Part shown: positions 14,414-24,023 of the stretch, in pieces
Layout of the letters: each line of letters opens with the position of its first letter
Numbering within the stretch: the first letter of the stretch is position 1
DNA from: SZUA-287 sp036397975
GTDB lineage: Bacteria > Bacteroidota > Ignavibacteria > UBA10030 > UBA6906
Assembly (NCBI GenBank): GCA_036397975.1
Contig: DASWHW010000105.1
Span: 1-25,300, forward strand
Length of the DNA stretch: 25,300 bases
Direction: 5' to 3'
The notes under the pieces: model-generated
The model's input: only the letters and a program-made list of their open reading frames with translations
What the model was told of the DNA's origin: nothing
Databases searched by the model: none
Translations under genes and position numbers: made by a program

Positions 14414-17400
14414 TTAACGGCCATGGCATTGCTTGTATTTTTTTCCACTACCGCAGGGACAGGGATCGTTTCGTCCGATCTTTTCAGCGACGTGGACCGG
14501 TTGTGGCTTTCCGGCACGAGCCGGGTCTGCCTGACCTGCAATTGGTTCACGATTCGCCTGGAAGCCCATACCCATTGCTGAGTCGTGTGTGGTGCGTAAT
14601 TGATCACCGCGCGGCGGGCGCTGTGGACCACGAACCGGCATTTGTGCCGCTGCCGCGGGAAACAGCTTGAACACCGAGGATACCACTTCACTGCTTATCT
14701 GATCTACAAGTTCAGAAAACATCCTGAACCCCTCGGTCTTATACTCGACCAAAGGATCTTTTTGCCCGTACGCTCGTAAATGAATACCCTCCTTCAGATC
14801 ATCCATTTCCCTGAGATGATCCCGCCATTTTTCATCGATCATTTGCAATGATACCATTTTTTCGATCTGCCCCATCATCTCGTTGCCGAGCGACCCTTCT
14901 TTTCTCTTGTAGAATTCGCGTGCGGCCTTGATCACTTCCGTTGATACACCATCGGCGCCGAGTTTCTGGAAATCTTCTGGAGATAGCTTGAGATCCACGA
15001 GCAACTGGGTGCGAACATCGTTGATCAATCCATCGAGATCGCCATCATCATAGTATTTTGCAACGATGCTGGCTGCGAATTCCTCCATGAGTTCCATGAT
15101 ATCGTCTTTGATACGATCACTGATGAGTGCGCGCCGGCGGCGTGAATAGATCACTTCTCGCTGCTGATTCATGACGTTGTCATATTCAAGCAGACGTTTC
15201 CGAATGCCGAAGTTATTTTCTTCGACTTTCTTTTGTGCCCGTTCAACAGAGCGGGTAATGAGGGGATGTTGAATGACCTCGCCCTCCTTCAGACCGAGCC
15301 GTTCCATGATCCCTGCAATCCGCTCGCTACCGAAGAGTCTCATGAGATCATCTTCGAGCGACAAATAGAACTGGGTCGATCCCGGATCACCCTGCCGGCC
15401 CGAACGGCCGCGGAGCTGGCGATCGATACGGCGCGCCTCATGCCGTTCCGTACCGATAATATGCAATCCTCCGGCGTCTCGAACGCCCGGTCCAAGTTTG
15501 ATATCTGTCCCCCGGCCTGCCATGTTGGTCGCAATAGTCACCGCGCCAGGCAGTCCCGCATTGGAGACTATTTCCGCTTCCCGCTGATGTTGCTTTGCGT
15601 TGAGAACGTTATGCGGCACGTTCTGACGCTTGAGCATCCGGCTGATTGTCTCGGACACCTCCACGCTCGTTGTACCGACCAGCACAGGTCGGTTTTTCTC
15701 TCGCATGTCTTTGATTTGCTCGATGACTGCGTTGTACTTCTCACGTTTTGTCTTGTAGATCAGATCATGAACATCATCACGAACGTTTGGTTTATTTGTA
15801 GGAACGACAACGACGTCAAGCTTGTAGATATCGAAAAACTCCGCCGATTCTGTTTCGGCGGTGCCCGTCATGCCGGCAAGCTTCTTGTAAAGACGAAAAT
15901 AATTCTGAAGGGTAATCGTGGCAAGGGTCTGCATGTCCCGCTCCACTTTCACTCCCTCTTTCGCCTCGATTGCCTGATGAAGACCATCGGAGTACCGTCT
16001 CCCGGGAAGAACACGGCCAGTGAACTCGTCCACGATCTGAACTCTTCCATCGGCGACAACGTACTCATCATCGATAGCATAGAGGGAATACGCGCGAAGG
16101 AGTTGTGTCACCGTGTGTATGCGATCACTTCTCTCCGAATACAGCAGCGTCAAAGCATCCTTCTTTTTTTGGATCTCCTCTTTCGTGAGAGTTTCATCGT
16201 TTTCAACAATGCTGAACTCCGTTCCGAGATCGGGAATAATGAAGAAGTCTTTATCTTCGGTTGCCTTTGTGAGAACCTCGCGACCCTTTTCCGTCAGATT
16301 GATCTGATGTTGCTTCTCATCGATAGCGTAGTAAAGCTCATCGTCAATCTCCGGCATGCGACGCGATTGGTCCCGAAGATACTCCACTTCCGTTTTCTGC
16401 ATCAGCTTCTTGTTCGCCCCGTCGGAGAAGAGCTTTAAGAGACGGGGATGTTTCGGAAGACCACGGGAAGCACGGAGCAACTGAATTCCCGCCTCTTCTG
16501 TTTTCCCGTCCGCCAGTGCTTTCTCAGCTTCACCAACGATTTTCGAGACAAAGGTGCGTTGCGCATTCACCAAGGCGTCCACGCGAGGCTTCATTTCGTT
16601 GAACTTGTGATCATCACTTTTTACGGGACCACTGATAATCAACGGCGTACGCGCCTCATCGACCAAGACCGAGTCTACCTCATCAACAATCGCGTAGGAG
16701 TGTGGGCGTTGAACCAATTCCTGCTTATCCACGACCATGTTGTCGCGGAGATAATCAAATCCAAATTCGTTATTCGTCCCGTAGGTGATGTCGCACGCAT
16801 ACTCCTTGCGCCGCTGGAACGCATCCATGCTGTTCTGGATGCACCCGACGGTTAAGCCTAGAAACTCGTAAACCAGACCCATCCAAACACTATCGCGCTT
16901 AGCCAGGTAATCATTGACGGTCACCAAATGCACGCCCCGAGCCGGGAGTGCGTTCAAATAGACGGGCATGGTCGCCACAAGGGTTTTCCCTTCCCCTGTC
17001 GCCATTTCGGCAATCTTTCCCTGGTGTAGGACAACGCCACCAATGAGCTGCACATCAAACGGAACCATTTCCCAGATGACTTTATTCCCCATCAGGTCAA
17101 ACGAAGTCCCATTCAGTCGCCGGCAGGCATCTTTCACGACAGCAAATGCCTCAGGAAGAAGTTCATCAAGAACCTCGGTAATAATTTCATCCTTCTCTTC
17201 TTCAAGATCAGATTTCTTGTTGAGAAGCTCTTCGTGCTCGGGTCCTTCGATAATCTCTTTCAGTCTATCATTCAAAGCCCCGATTTCATTGTCCACCTCA
17301 GCCGTTGCGGCGTTGATCCGCGTACGGAATTCCGTCGTCTTCGCTTTTAGCTCTTCATCAGAAAGCTGTTGGTATGATTCGAAACGTTGATTTATTTGGT

Positions 17401-17473
17401 CAACGATTGGACGGATCGCAGTTACGTCGCGTTCATGCTTCCCCCCAAAGAGTTTCTTAAAGACTTGCAGCAT
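14414..17473 (-). CDS. secA: Preprotein translocase ATPase SecA, 1019 aa
   Basis: SecA drives preproteins through SecYEG. Visible features: N-terminal MLQVFKKLFGGK; Walker A MATGEGKT (157-164); the DEAD-box-like VDEVDSVLVDEARTPLIISG (about 263-282); the helicase motif TNMAGRGTDI; and a C-terminal zinc site C1005-x-C1007-x8-C1016-H1017 (DPCPCGSGKKYKQCHG). It is longer than the roughly 900-residue E. coli protein because of a charged coiled-coil-like insertion at about 55-105 and another at about 285-400, both typical of Bacteroidota/Chlorobi-type SecA. The frame is open 35 residues further upstream, but ATG 17473 matches the family start. It heads the minus-strand run to 10186 and supplies the Sec step for the exported proteins of this window. 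Confidence 0.97.
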   Translation of the reverse strand: MLQVFKKLFGGKHERDVTAIRPIVDQINQRFESYQQLSDEELKAKTTEFRTRINAATAEVDNEIGALNDRLKEIIEGPEHEELLNKKSDLEEEKDEIITEVLDELLPEAFAVVKDACRRLNGTSFDLMGNKVIWEMVPFDVQLIGGVVLHQGKIAEMATGEGKTLVATMPVYLNALPARGVHLVTVNDYLAKRDSVWMGLVYEFLGLTVGCIQNSMDAFQRRKEYACDITYGTNNEFGFDYLRDNMVVDKQELVQRPHSYAIVDEVDSVLVDEARTPLIISGPVKSDDHKFNEMKPRVDALVNAQRTFVSKIVGEAEKALADGKTEEAGIQLLRASRGLPKHPRLLKLFSDGANKKLMQKTEVEYLRDQSRRMPEIDDELYYAIDEKQHQINLTEKGREVLTKATEDKDFFIIPDLGTEFSIVENDETLTKEEIQKKKDALTLLYSERSDRIHTVTQLLRAYSLYAIDDEYVVADGRVQIVDEFTGRVLPGRRYSDGLHQAIEAKEGVKVERDMQTLATITLQNYFRLYKKLAGMTGTAETESAEFFDIYKLDVVVVPTNKPNVRDDVHDLIYKTKREKYNAVIEQIKDMREKNRPVLVGTTSVEVSETISRMLKRQNVPHNVLNAKQHQREAEIVSNAGLPGAVTIATNMAGRGTDIKLGPGVRDAGGLHIIGTERHEARRIDRQLRGRSGRQGDPGSTQFYLSLEDDLMRLFGSERIAGIMERLGLKEGEVIQHPLITRSVERAQKKVEENNFGIRKRLLEYDNVMNQQREVIYSRRRRALISDRIKDDIMELMEEFAASIVAKYYDDGDLDGLINDVRTQLLVDLKLSPEDFQKLGADGVSTEVIKAAREFYKRKEGSLGNEMMGQIEKMVSLQMIDEKWRDHLREMDDLKEGIHLRAYGQKDPLVEYKTEGFRMFSELVDQISSEVVSSVFKLFPAAAAQMPVRGPQRPPRGDQLRTTHDSAMGMGFQANREPIAGQADPARAGKPQPVHVAEKIGRNDPCPCGSGKKYKQCHGR

Positions 17474-17513
17474 ACGTTTTCGGTTATTCTCGAAGTTGAT
17501 AAAAGTGTGCGCT

Positions 17514-17542
17514 AATATAGGGAGAATTGCAGAGTCAATCAA
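17514..17542 (-). promoter_or_regulatory. Candidate sigma-70 promoter of secA
   Basis: On the minus strand TTGATT (17537-17542) and TATATT (17514-17519) are separated by 17 bp, giving a leader of about 35 nt before ATG 17473. It lies in the 175-bp gap shared with the divergent carboxypeptidase gene, for which no convincing promoter was found. Confidence 0.55.
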
Positions 17543-17648
17543 CCAAAGGTACTGAGTCGTTCCTCCGATCGCTTGCATGACTTGCGATTAAGAACAAAGA
17601 ACCACAACTTTCGTCGGCTTCCTTTGTTCATCAAACAGGATTTCTTTC

Positions 17649-19130
17649 ATGACCTTTCTTAATTCAATTTTTCACTCCCATTTCTGCGTCGTCTTTGCTT
17701 TGGGCTTCATCTTCATGAGCTGCACAAGCTCTTCGCGAGTGACAGTCACCCACACATCGCCGGTCGGAACGTCGTTAAGCTCATCTCCCTACCCGACGAT
17801 TAAGGATGGCATTGATGCGCTTCTCCCTGATTCTCTTTTCCCTCCTGCGAATATTGGCATCAAGGTTCTTTCACTGCGGACAGGAGAGACGCTCTATGAG
17901 CTGAATCCAGATCATTTGTTCAATCCGGCGTCGAATCAAAAACTATTCACTGCAGCAACAGCACTCGTGACGTTAGGACCGACATATTCCTTCAGGACGG
18001 AGGCCTCCTACGACACTTCAATCATTCCGACAATATTTATCCGCGGTTCCGGCGATCCCGTTTTGTCTGTCATGGATTTGGATACGCTGTGCCTTCAAAT
18101 TGCATCGATCATTCCGGAAAGATCATCCTGGAGGCTCGTCGGTGACGTATCGTTATTTGATGATCTCTTCATGGGCACAGGCTGGTCATGGGACGATGAG
18201 TCAAGCACCTACAGCATGGGAATTTCACCGCTGACCGTGAATGGTAACAGCATAGAAGTCCTGCTCAAAAACATCAACGGAGCGCTGAAGTTATCGACCA
18301 AACCTGAATCGGACTACATGACGTTATCCATAAACGTTATGATTGTCGATAGCGTTACTGAACGCGTGAAGATCGAGCGAAGTTGGATGGAGCGGACAAA
18401 CGCAGTGGTCGCGCGGGGGCAGATCGGGCGCAGCGACACCCTCGTCACAACAGAGTTGAGCGTCTACCAACCTGAACGCTTTTTCATGACGCTTGTTGCG
18501 GACCGACTGCGGCAGCAGAACATTCCCGTCGATGAGATTATGATCGACACAGTGCAGGGAAATACAATGCCATTGGCTGTTCTTTCGCATGACTTGGACA
18601 CAGCGATCACCTACATGAATAAGGTGAGCGATAATTTGTCAGCAGAAAACATTCTTAAGACAATCGCCGCGGAAAAAGTGGGAAAACCCGGGAGTGCTGA
18701 GGCTGGCGCCGTGATAGTTCGGACATTCCTGCAAAGCATCGGAGTTGACACGAATAAAATCATCGTCGCTGATGGGTCGGGGCTATCACGCTACAATCTC
18801 ACGTCGGCGAATACGATTCTTGCGCTGCTACAAGCAATGTTCACTAATCCAGAGTGCTTCGAGGAATTCTACAACTCACTTCCTATTGCAGGAGTCGATG
18901 GGACGTTGGACTATCGCATGAAGGGAACGACGGCGGAGGGAAATCTTAGAGCCAAAACAGGAACAATCAGTGGAGCGTCAGCGCTCTCCGGCTATGTTCA
19001 CAGCGGGGACGGGGAACCATTGGCTTTTTCCATTCTCACGCAGCACTATCCTGTAGGAGCAAGAGCATATCGCAAAGTGCAAGACGCGATTGCAGTTTTC
19101 CTCAGTTCTCTGCGTCGGCAATCGATGTGA
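17649..19130 (+). CDS. dacB: PBP4-type D-alanyl-D-alanine carboxypeptidase/endopeptidase (S13), 493 aa
   Basis: Peptidase family S13 enzyme that trims or cleaves peptidoglycan peptides in the periplasm. All three catalytic motifs are present: S95-N-Q-K98 (SxxK, in NPASNQKLFTAA), S327-D-N329 (SxN, in KVSDNLSAENILK) and K436-T-G438. The roughly 230 residues between the first two motifs fit the extra domains of the PBP4 group. The N-terminal hydrophobic stretch (about 11-24) ends in FMSC25 followed by Ser residues; this is a poor lipobox, so the protein may be either a lipoprotein or cleaved by signal peptidase I. The ATG has AGGA 8 nt upstream. It is transcribed away from secA and is the only complete plus-strand gene in the window. 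No clear terminator follows. Confidence 0.95.
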   Translation: MTFLNSIFHSHFCVVFALGFIFMSCTSSSRVTVTHTSPVGTSLSSSPYPTIKDGIDALLPDSLFPPANIGIKVLSLRTGETLYELNPDHLFNPASNQKLFTAATALVTLGPTYSFRTEASYDTSIIPTIFIRGSGDPVLSVMDLDTLCLQIASIIPERSSWRLVGDVSLFDDLFMGTGWSWDDESSTYSMGISPLTVNGNSIEVLLKNINGALKLSTKPESDYMTLSINVMIVDSVTERVKIERSWMERTNAVVARGQIGRSDTLVTTELSVYQPERFFMTLVADRLRQQNIPVDEIMIDTVQGNTMPLAVLSHDLDTAITYMNKVSDNLSAENILKTIAAEKVGKPGSAEAGAVIVRTFLQSIGVDTNKIIVADGSGLSRYNLTSANTILALLQAMFTNPECFEEFYNSLPIAGVDGTLDYRMKGTTAEGNLRAKTGTISGASALSGYVHSGDGEPLAFSILTQHYPVGARAYRKVQDAIAVFLSSLRRQSM

Positions 19131-19210
19131 AAATTGTTCCGTTAGGCCGGCGGTCACTCGTGCACAAAAGGACGACACCCTCCCGTCAGCCCTCCGGAAC
19201 ATACTCAAAC

Positions 19211-19309
19211 CTACAACGGTCCTGCCAGACTTAGTTGCATGACAAGCGAGACGACGGATGTGACTACCACAGCGAAGAATAAGAGTTGACGTTTGTCTGC
19301 TGTACTCAT
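19211..19309 (-). CDS. Possible 32-residue single-span membrane peptide
   Basis: ATG 19307-19309 to TAG 19211-19213. The sequence is a short polar start with two basic residues (ADKRQ) followed by about 22 hydrophobic residues (LLFFAVVVTSVVSLVMQLSL), which fits one inner-membrane helix. A TATAAT hexamer lies 26 bp upstream on the same strand. There is no visible ribosome binding site, so translation could be weak or leaderless-like. I do not recognise it; small membrane peptides of this form include regulators of larger membrane proteins and toxin peptides of type I systems, but nothing here points to one of these. Confidence 0.35.
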   Translation of the reverse strand: MSTADKRQLLFFAVVVTSVVSLVMQLSLAGPL

Positions 19310-19335
19310 TTAAGATCGATTAGATTTGTTCGATA

Positions 19336-19341
19336 ATTATA
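19336..19341 (-). promoter_or_regulatory. Consensus TATAAT box before the 32-codon ORF
   Basis: A perfect TATAAT on the minus strand lies between the two small ORFs. No TTGACA-like box sits 16-18 bp upstream, so it is either a weak promoter or a chance hexamer in an A/T-rich patch. Confidence 0.3.
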
Positions 19342-19362
19342 GAGGCTATCGACCAGGAATCC

Positions 19363-19476
19363 TTACCACAGGGCGTAGATAGGGTCAACTGCACTTTCCC
19401 GGCCGATAAACCTCTCGACCGCTAAGGAACAACACCTGCCTCTACCTTTCCTAACTCGTTTTAGTGATTTCCTCAT
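19363..19476 (-). CDS. Possible 37-residue basic small protein
   Basis: ATG 19474-19476 to TAA 19363-19365, with GGAGG (19484-19488) 7 nt upstream, as good a ribosome binding site as those of groES and groEL. Eight of the first 14 residues are Lys or Arg (MRKSLKRVRKGRGR), followed by a CC pair and a mixed tail ending IYALW. This frame continues upstream to 19572 but would then run through the groEL terminator, so the internal ATG is the sensible start. The basic N-terminus suggests nucleic-acid or ribosome binding, which is inference only. I do not recognise the family. A perfect palindrome lies 16 nt before the ribosome binding site. Confidence 0.45.
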   Translation of the reverse strand: MRKSLKRVRKGRGRCCSLAVERFIGRESAVDPIYALW

Positions 19477-19504
19477 AATATAACCTCCGGAATCCACCGG
19501 AACA

Positions 19505-19520
19505 TACCGTGAACACGGTA
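19505..19520. promoter_or_regulatory. Perfect 16-bp palindrome, operator-like
   Basis: TACCGTG-2nt-CACGGTA is a perfect dyad lying between the groEL terminator and the ribosome binding site of the 37-codon ORF. The symmetry and spacing fit a dimeric repressor site or a short leader hairpin controlling that ORF. No T-run follows on either strand, so it is unlikely to be a terminator. Confidence 0.4.
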
Positions 19521-19536
19521 TTCTTTCACTTGAGGC

Positions 19537-19570
19537 AAAAAAAAAGCCCCCGGTGCATTGCACCGAGGGC
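19537..19570 (-). terminator. Intrinsic terminator of groES-groEL
   Basis: On the minus strand an 11-bp GC-rich stem (GCCCTCGGTGC with GCACCGGGGGC, one mismatch) with a 3-nt loop is followed by nine Ts. It starts 33 bp after the groEL stop. Textbook rho-independent terminator. Confidence 0.93.
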
Positions 19571-19602
19571 ATTCTATCACGATGTACTTTTCGAGAGATA
19601 TT

Positions 19603-21240
<1,638 letters not shown>

Positions 21241-21282
21241 GTGCTTATCTCCTTAATGTATTTAACAAAATCAGTCTCGTAA

Positions 21283-21567
21283 TTATACAATTGCAAAAAT
21301 GTCTGCTTCTCTCATGATGAGCAGCTCTTCGCCATCAATGGTCACTTCAGTACCAGAATACTTGCCGTAGAGGACCTTATCTCCAATTTTCACTTCCATG
21401 TTGATTTTCTTTCCGTCGTCAGCAATCTTTCCAGGACCCACTGCAACGATCTCGCCGATCACCGGCTTCTCTTTCGCAGTATCCGGCAAGATGATCCCGC
21501 CTTTGGTTTTTTCTTCCGCCGGAGATGGCTTTACGACAACCCGGTCAGCTAGTGGTTTCACTTTCAT
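21283..21567 (-). CDS. groES: Co-chaperonin GroES (Hsp10), 94 aa
   Basis: Lid of the GroEL cage, a heptamer. Normal length, with the family opening KVKPLADRVVVKP, the mobile-loop region (EEKTKGGIILPDTAKEKP, about 18-35) and the ending GEELLIMREADIFAIV. ATG 21567 has GGAGG 5 nt upstream. It is the first gene of the groESL operon, about 85 bp downstream of the CIRCE operator. Confidence 0.98.
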   Translation of the reverse strand: MKVKPLADRVVVKPSPAEEKTKGGIILPDTAKEKPVIGEIVAVGPGKIADDGKKINMEVKIGDKVLYGKYSGTEVTIDGEELLIMREADIFAIV

Positions 21568-21652
21568 ATGAACCTCCGTTATTAAAAAGCGATTGGTTTA
21601 AGTTATTTGTTAGTATAGCGTTAAAGACATAACTAGAGAGGGGGTACATCTA

Positions 21653-21679
21653 TTAGCACTCTCAGGTGTTGAGTGCCAG
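21653..21679 (-). promoter_or_regulatory. CIRCE operator (HrcA site)
   Basis: TTAGCACTC-N9-GAGTGCCAG on the plus strand matches the CIRCE inverted repeat (TTAGCACTC-N9-GAGTGCTAA) in the whole left arm and seven of nine positions of the right arm. It begins 1 bp downstream of the -10 box, the classic position for HrcA repression of groESL that is lifted on heat shock. hrcA itself is not in the window. Confidence 0.93.
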
Positions 21680-21680
21680 T

Positions 21681-21709
21681 AATATAGCATAGAAAGTTGG
21701 AATTGTCAA
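21681..21709 (-). promoter_or_regulatory. groESL promoter, sigma-70 type
   Basis: On the minus strand TTGACA (21704-21709), a 17-bp spacer and TATATT (21681-21686) stand directly before the CIRCE element. Near-perfect housekeeping consensus. Confidence 0.9.
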
Positions 21710-21726
21710 GAGGGAAATTGTGGTCT

Positions 21727-23280
21727 TTAACTCTTGGAAGGGGTCCCTGCTTCTTTCACCTCAAAAATATGAAACCCATACTCAGGAATATCAAAATACA
21801 TTCCTTTGGCAGCCAGTCCTGATTTTTCCCGGTTGTACAAGGAATCGCCAAGAAGGTCACGAAACTCGATCGCGTGGCCCGAAATATTCTCCAAAGGGAG
21901 ATCGATATAGCATTGACTACCGTGGGGAGCATAATTCACGACAACAAGTCTTGCCCCTGTCGCTGAATCGTGCCACCAAAAAGGGATGACATTTCTCCAC
22001 GAGTGATTTTCATGCCATCCCGGCCGCACAGAAAGCATACTCCATTCTCCTTTTCGAAAAACCGGCGAATTGAGGTTCGAAAGAAGACGCTTAAAAAAAC
22101 CGGACATGTTATGTGACAATGGCTCAGAGGGCCTTCTGCCCAATTGAACCGGTAGTTTTACCTTTCGTCCTTCCATTTGGCCATCATGCACCATGAACAT
22201 CCCTGGTGTCGTTGCGGTGATAACGGTAGCAGCGGCATTCCAGGCGTCCGATGAAAGCGCATGAGCTGCCCGGACCTCATCATGGTTTTCCACAAAACGG
22301 AGAGATTTTTTCTGGAAGATAGGCTCAGCAGTGAGGTGCTCATACACAGAGCCCGCACCTTCTTTCAGCAGGCGGTCACAGAGTTTCTTGTCATAAGTAA
22401 AATCAAAACCGAGTTGCTGCAATTTCCATTCGAGGTCCCAGTACGCTTCTGCAATAAAGAGAAACTCTGGATGCTCCTTCTTGATTTCCGCGATGCACCC
22501 CACCCAAAACTCGTTCTTCGAATTCCCGTTCGGGTGGAAAACACCTATTCCTCTCCAGGTTTTTTCAATCACGTCGTTGAGGAGAAGCATCGCCATGTCG
22601 CATCGAATCCCGTCGCACATTGAGGCAATTTTCTTGATTGCATTCGTCGCGGCTTTCCTTGTTGCTGGCGTCCGGTAGTTCAACTGTGCAGTATCAGTCC
22701 AACCAGGAAAGTATGGATCCTTCCCGTAGGCAATTGTCTTCTCACCCTGTTTTGTTTCTGCCGTAAAGAACATGTCCTTCCGATGCTGGTCATCGGGAGT
22801 TCCTTGGATATAGTATTCAGGGTGAGAGAAGATCCATGAATGATCCCGTGATGTATGGTTGCAAACAAAATCCAGAATCAGCGATATCCTGCGTTCCCTA
22901 AGCCTCCTTCGAAAAACTGCAAGGCTCTTGTTCCCTCCAAGCTCTTCCGAGACAGTGTAAGCCTTCACCGCATACGGCGAACCAATGATATCATCTTCCT
23001 GCAAGTCGGGAAGAGCCCGACGAAATTCTTCTTGCAAGCCACTGTGCGCCCTGGCGATGCCCAACCCAATATCACCGGTCGTCCACACGCCCATCAGCCA
23101 AATCGCATCGAATCCCAACTCCTGCCACGAGTCGATCACCTCGTCCGGAATGGTGCCAAGCGTTATTCGTTTCCCTGCCTTTTCGGAAAGCTCGCGGAAC
23201 AGGACACGCGTATTAATCTCAAACAACAGCGGGTGTTTCGTGTCACGCAAACGCAATTTCACCGACCCCTTTTTTTCCAA
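21727..23280 (-). CDS. GH13 alpha-amylase-family protein, cytoplasmic, 517 aa
   Basis: A (beta/alpha)8 glycoside hydrolase or transferase of family GH13. The conserved regions are present: DFVCNH (137-142), GIRCDMA with nucleophile D228, IAEAYWD with acid/base E278, and VENHDE with D334. There is no signal peptide, so it should act in the cytoplasm on stored or imported alpha-glucans or on a small glucoside; subfamily and substrate are not determinable by eye. A C-terminal beta domain (about 430-517) follows. The start is the unusual codon TTG 23280, chosen because GGAGGAG lies 3-5 nt upstream and no in-frame ATG precedes the barrel. It lies 23 bp after rsmI and is probably co-transcribed with it. 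Its stop is 18 bp from the groESL -35 box. Confidence 0.88.
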   Translation of the reverse strand: MEKKGSVKLRLRDTKHPLLFEINTRVLFRELSEKAGKRITLGTIPDEVIDSWQELGFDAIWLMGVWTTGDIGLGIARAHSGLQEEFRRALPDLQEDDIIGSPYAVKAYTVSEELGGNKSLAVFRRRLRERRISLILDFVCNHTSRDHSWIFSHPEYYIQGTPDDQHRKDMFFTAETKQGEKTIAYGKDPYFPGWTDTAQLNYRTPATRKAATNAIKKIASMCDGIRCDMAMLLLNDVIEKTWRGIGVFHPNGNSKNEFWVGCIAEIKKEHPEFLFIAEAYWDLEWKLQQLGFDFTYDKKLCDRLLKEGAGSVYEHLTAEPIFQKKSLRFVENHDEVRAAHALSSDAWNAAATVITATTPGMFMVHDGQMEGRKVKLPVQLGRRPSEPLSHNMSGFFKRLLSNLNSPVFRKGEWSMLSVRPGWHENHSWRNVIPFWWHDSATGARLVVVNYAPHGSQCYIDLPLENISGHAIEFRDLLGDSLYNREKSGLAAKGMYFDIPEYGFHIFEVKEAGTPSKS

Positions 23281-23303
23281 TTACTCCTCCATATGGAAAC
23301 TGC

Positions 23304-24023
23304 TCAGTTGTTTGGTAGTCTCTCTGCACCAGTCTCGTAATTAACACCAGCAATCACGATAACATACTCCCCCTTCGGGCCTTTGCTTTCCAGGTGAGTC
23401 AACACCTCGCTCACTGTTCCGCGAACGACCTCTTCAAATTTCTTCGTTAACTCTCGAGCAACGGTTATTCGTCGTTCACCAAGAACCGTTCGAATGTCGT
23501 TCACTGTCTTCACAATTCGGTGTGGTGATTCGTACAATACGATTGTTCTCTCTTCCGTCTTCAATCGTTCTAGGCGTGTTGCCCTTCCCTTCTTCACGGG
23601 CAAAAAACCCTCAAACACAAATCGATGAAGTGGAAGACCACTCACAACTAACGCAGGCAAAACCGCATTGGCTCCCGGAATTGGCACAACCGTAATTCCG
23701 TTTTCGATAACAAGACGCAAAATTTCAAAAGCAGGATCAGAAATCCCAGGCGTACCGGCATCCGTGACGAGACCAATGGATTTCCCTCCGTTGAGTAATG
23801 CAAGAAGCTGGGGAGCACGCCGGGCTTCGTTGTAGTTATGATAGCTAAGAAGTTTCTTGGTAAGACCGAGGTGCTTTAGAAGCCTTCCGGTCGTGCGTGT
23901 ATCCTCAGCAGCAACGATGTCCACATCCTTCAGAATCCGAATTGCGCGCTGCGAAATATCCTCCAGGTTTCCGATCGGAGTGCTCACAACATAAAGGACG
24001 CCTGGCCGAACGGCTTCGCTCAT
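23304..24023 (-). CDS. rsmI: 16S rRNA (cytidine1402-2'-O)-methyltransferase RsmI, 239 aa
   Basis: SAM-dependent tetrapyrrole-methylase-fold enzyme that 2'-O-methylates C1402 in the 30S decoding centre. Family phrases: LYVVSTPIGNLEDIS near the N-terminus, AEDTRTTGRLL, LVTDAGTPGISDP, PIPGANAVLPALVVSGLP, and LYESPHRI. Length is normal apart from a short C-terminus. ATG 24023 overlaps the nadE TGA by 4 bp (ATGA), which favours it over a TTG three codons upstream. Translation is probably coupled to nadE. Confidence 0.96.
   Translation of the reverse strand: MSEAVRPGVLYVVSTPIGNLEDISQRAIRILKDVDIVAAEDTRTTGRLLKHLGLTKKLLSYHNYNEARRAPQLLALLNGGKSIGLVTDAGTPGISDPAFEILRLVIENGITVVPIPGANAVLPALVVSGLPLHRFVFEGFLPVKKGRATRLERLKTEERTIVLYESPHRIVKTVNDIRTVLGERRITVARELTKKFEEVVRGTVSEVLTHLESKGPKGEYVIVIAGVNYETGAERLPNN

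Larger units (their letters stand above)
19131..19602. other. 472-bp region between dacB and groEL with small-ORF candidates
   Basis: No long gene fits. Reading leftward from groEL the stretch holds the groEL terminator (19537-19570), a perfect 16-bp palindrome (19505-19520), a 37-codon ORF with an ideal ribosome binding site (19363-19476), a TATAAT box (19336-19341) and a 32-codon ORF with one membrane span (19211-19309), all listed separately. In 19131-19210 I see nothing definite. Confidence 0.6.

Noticed and set aside
15233..16438. Plus-strand open frame of 401 codons
   Set aside because: It lies wholly opposite secA, which is unmistakable on the other strand; its translation resembles no family.
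17474..17578. 35-residue N-terminal extension of SecA
   Set aside because: The family start MLQVFKKLFGGK is at 17473, and the extension covers the likely promoter.
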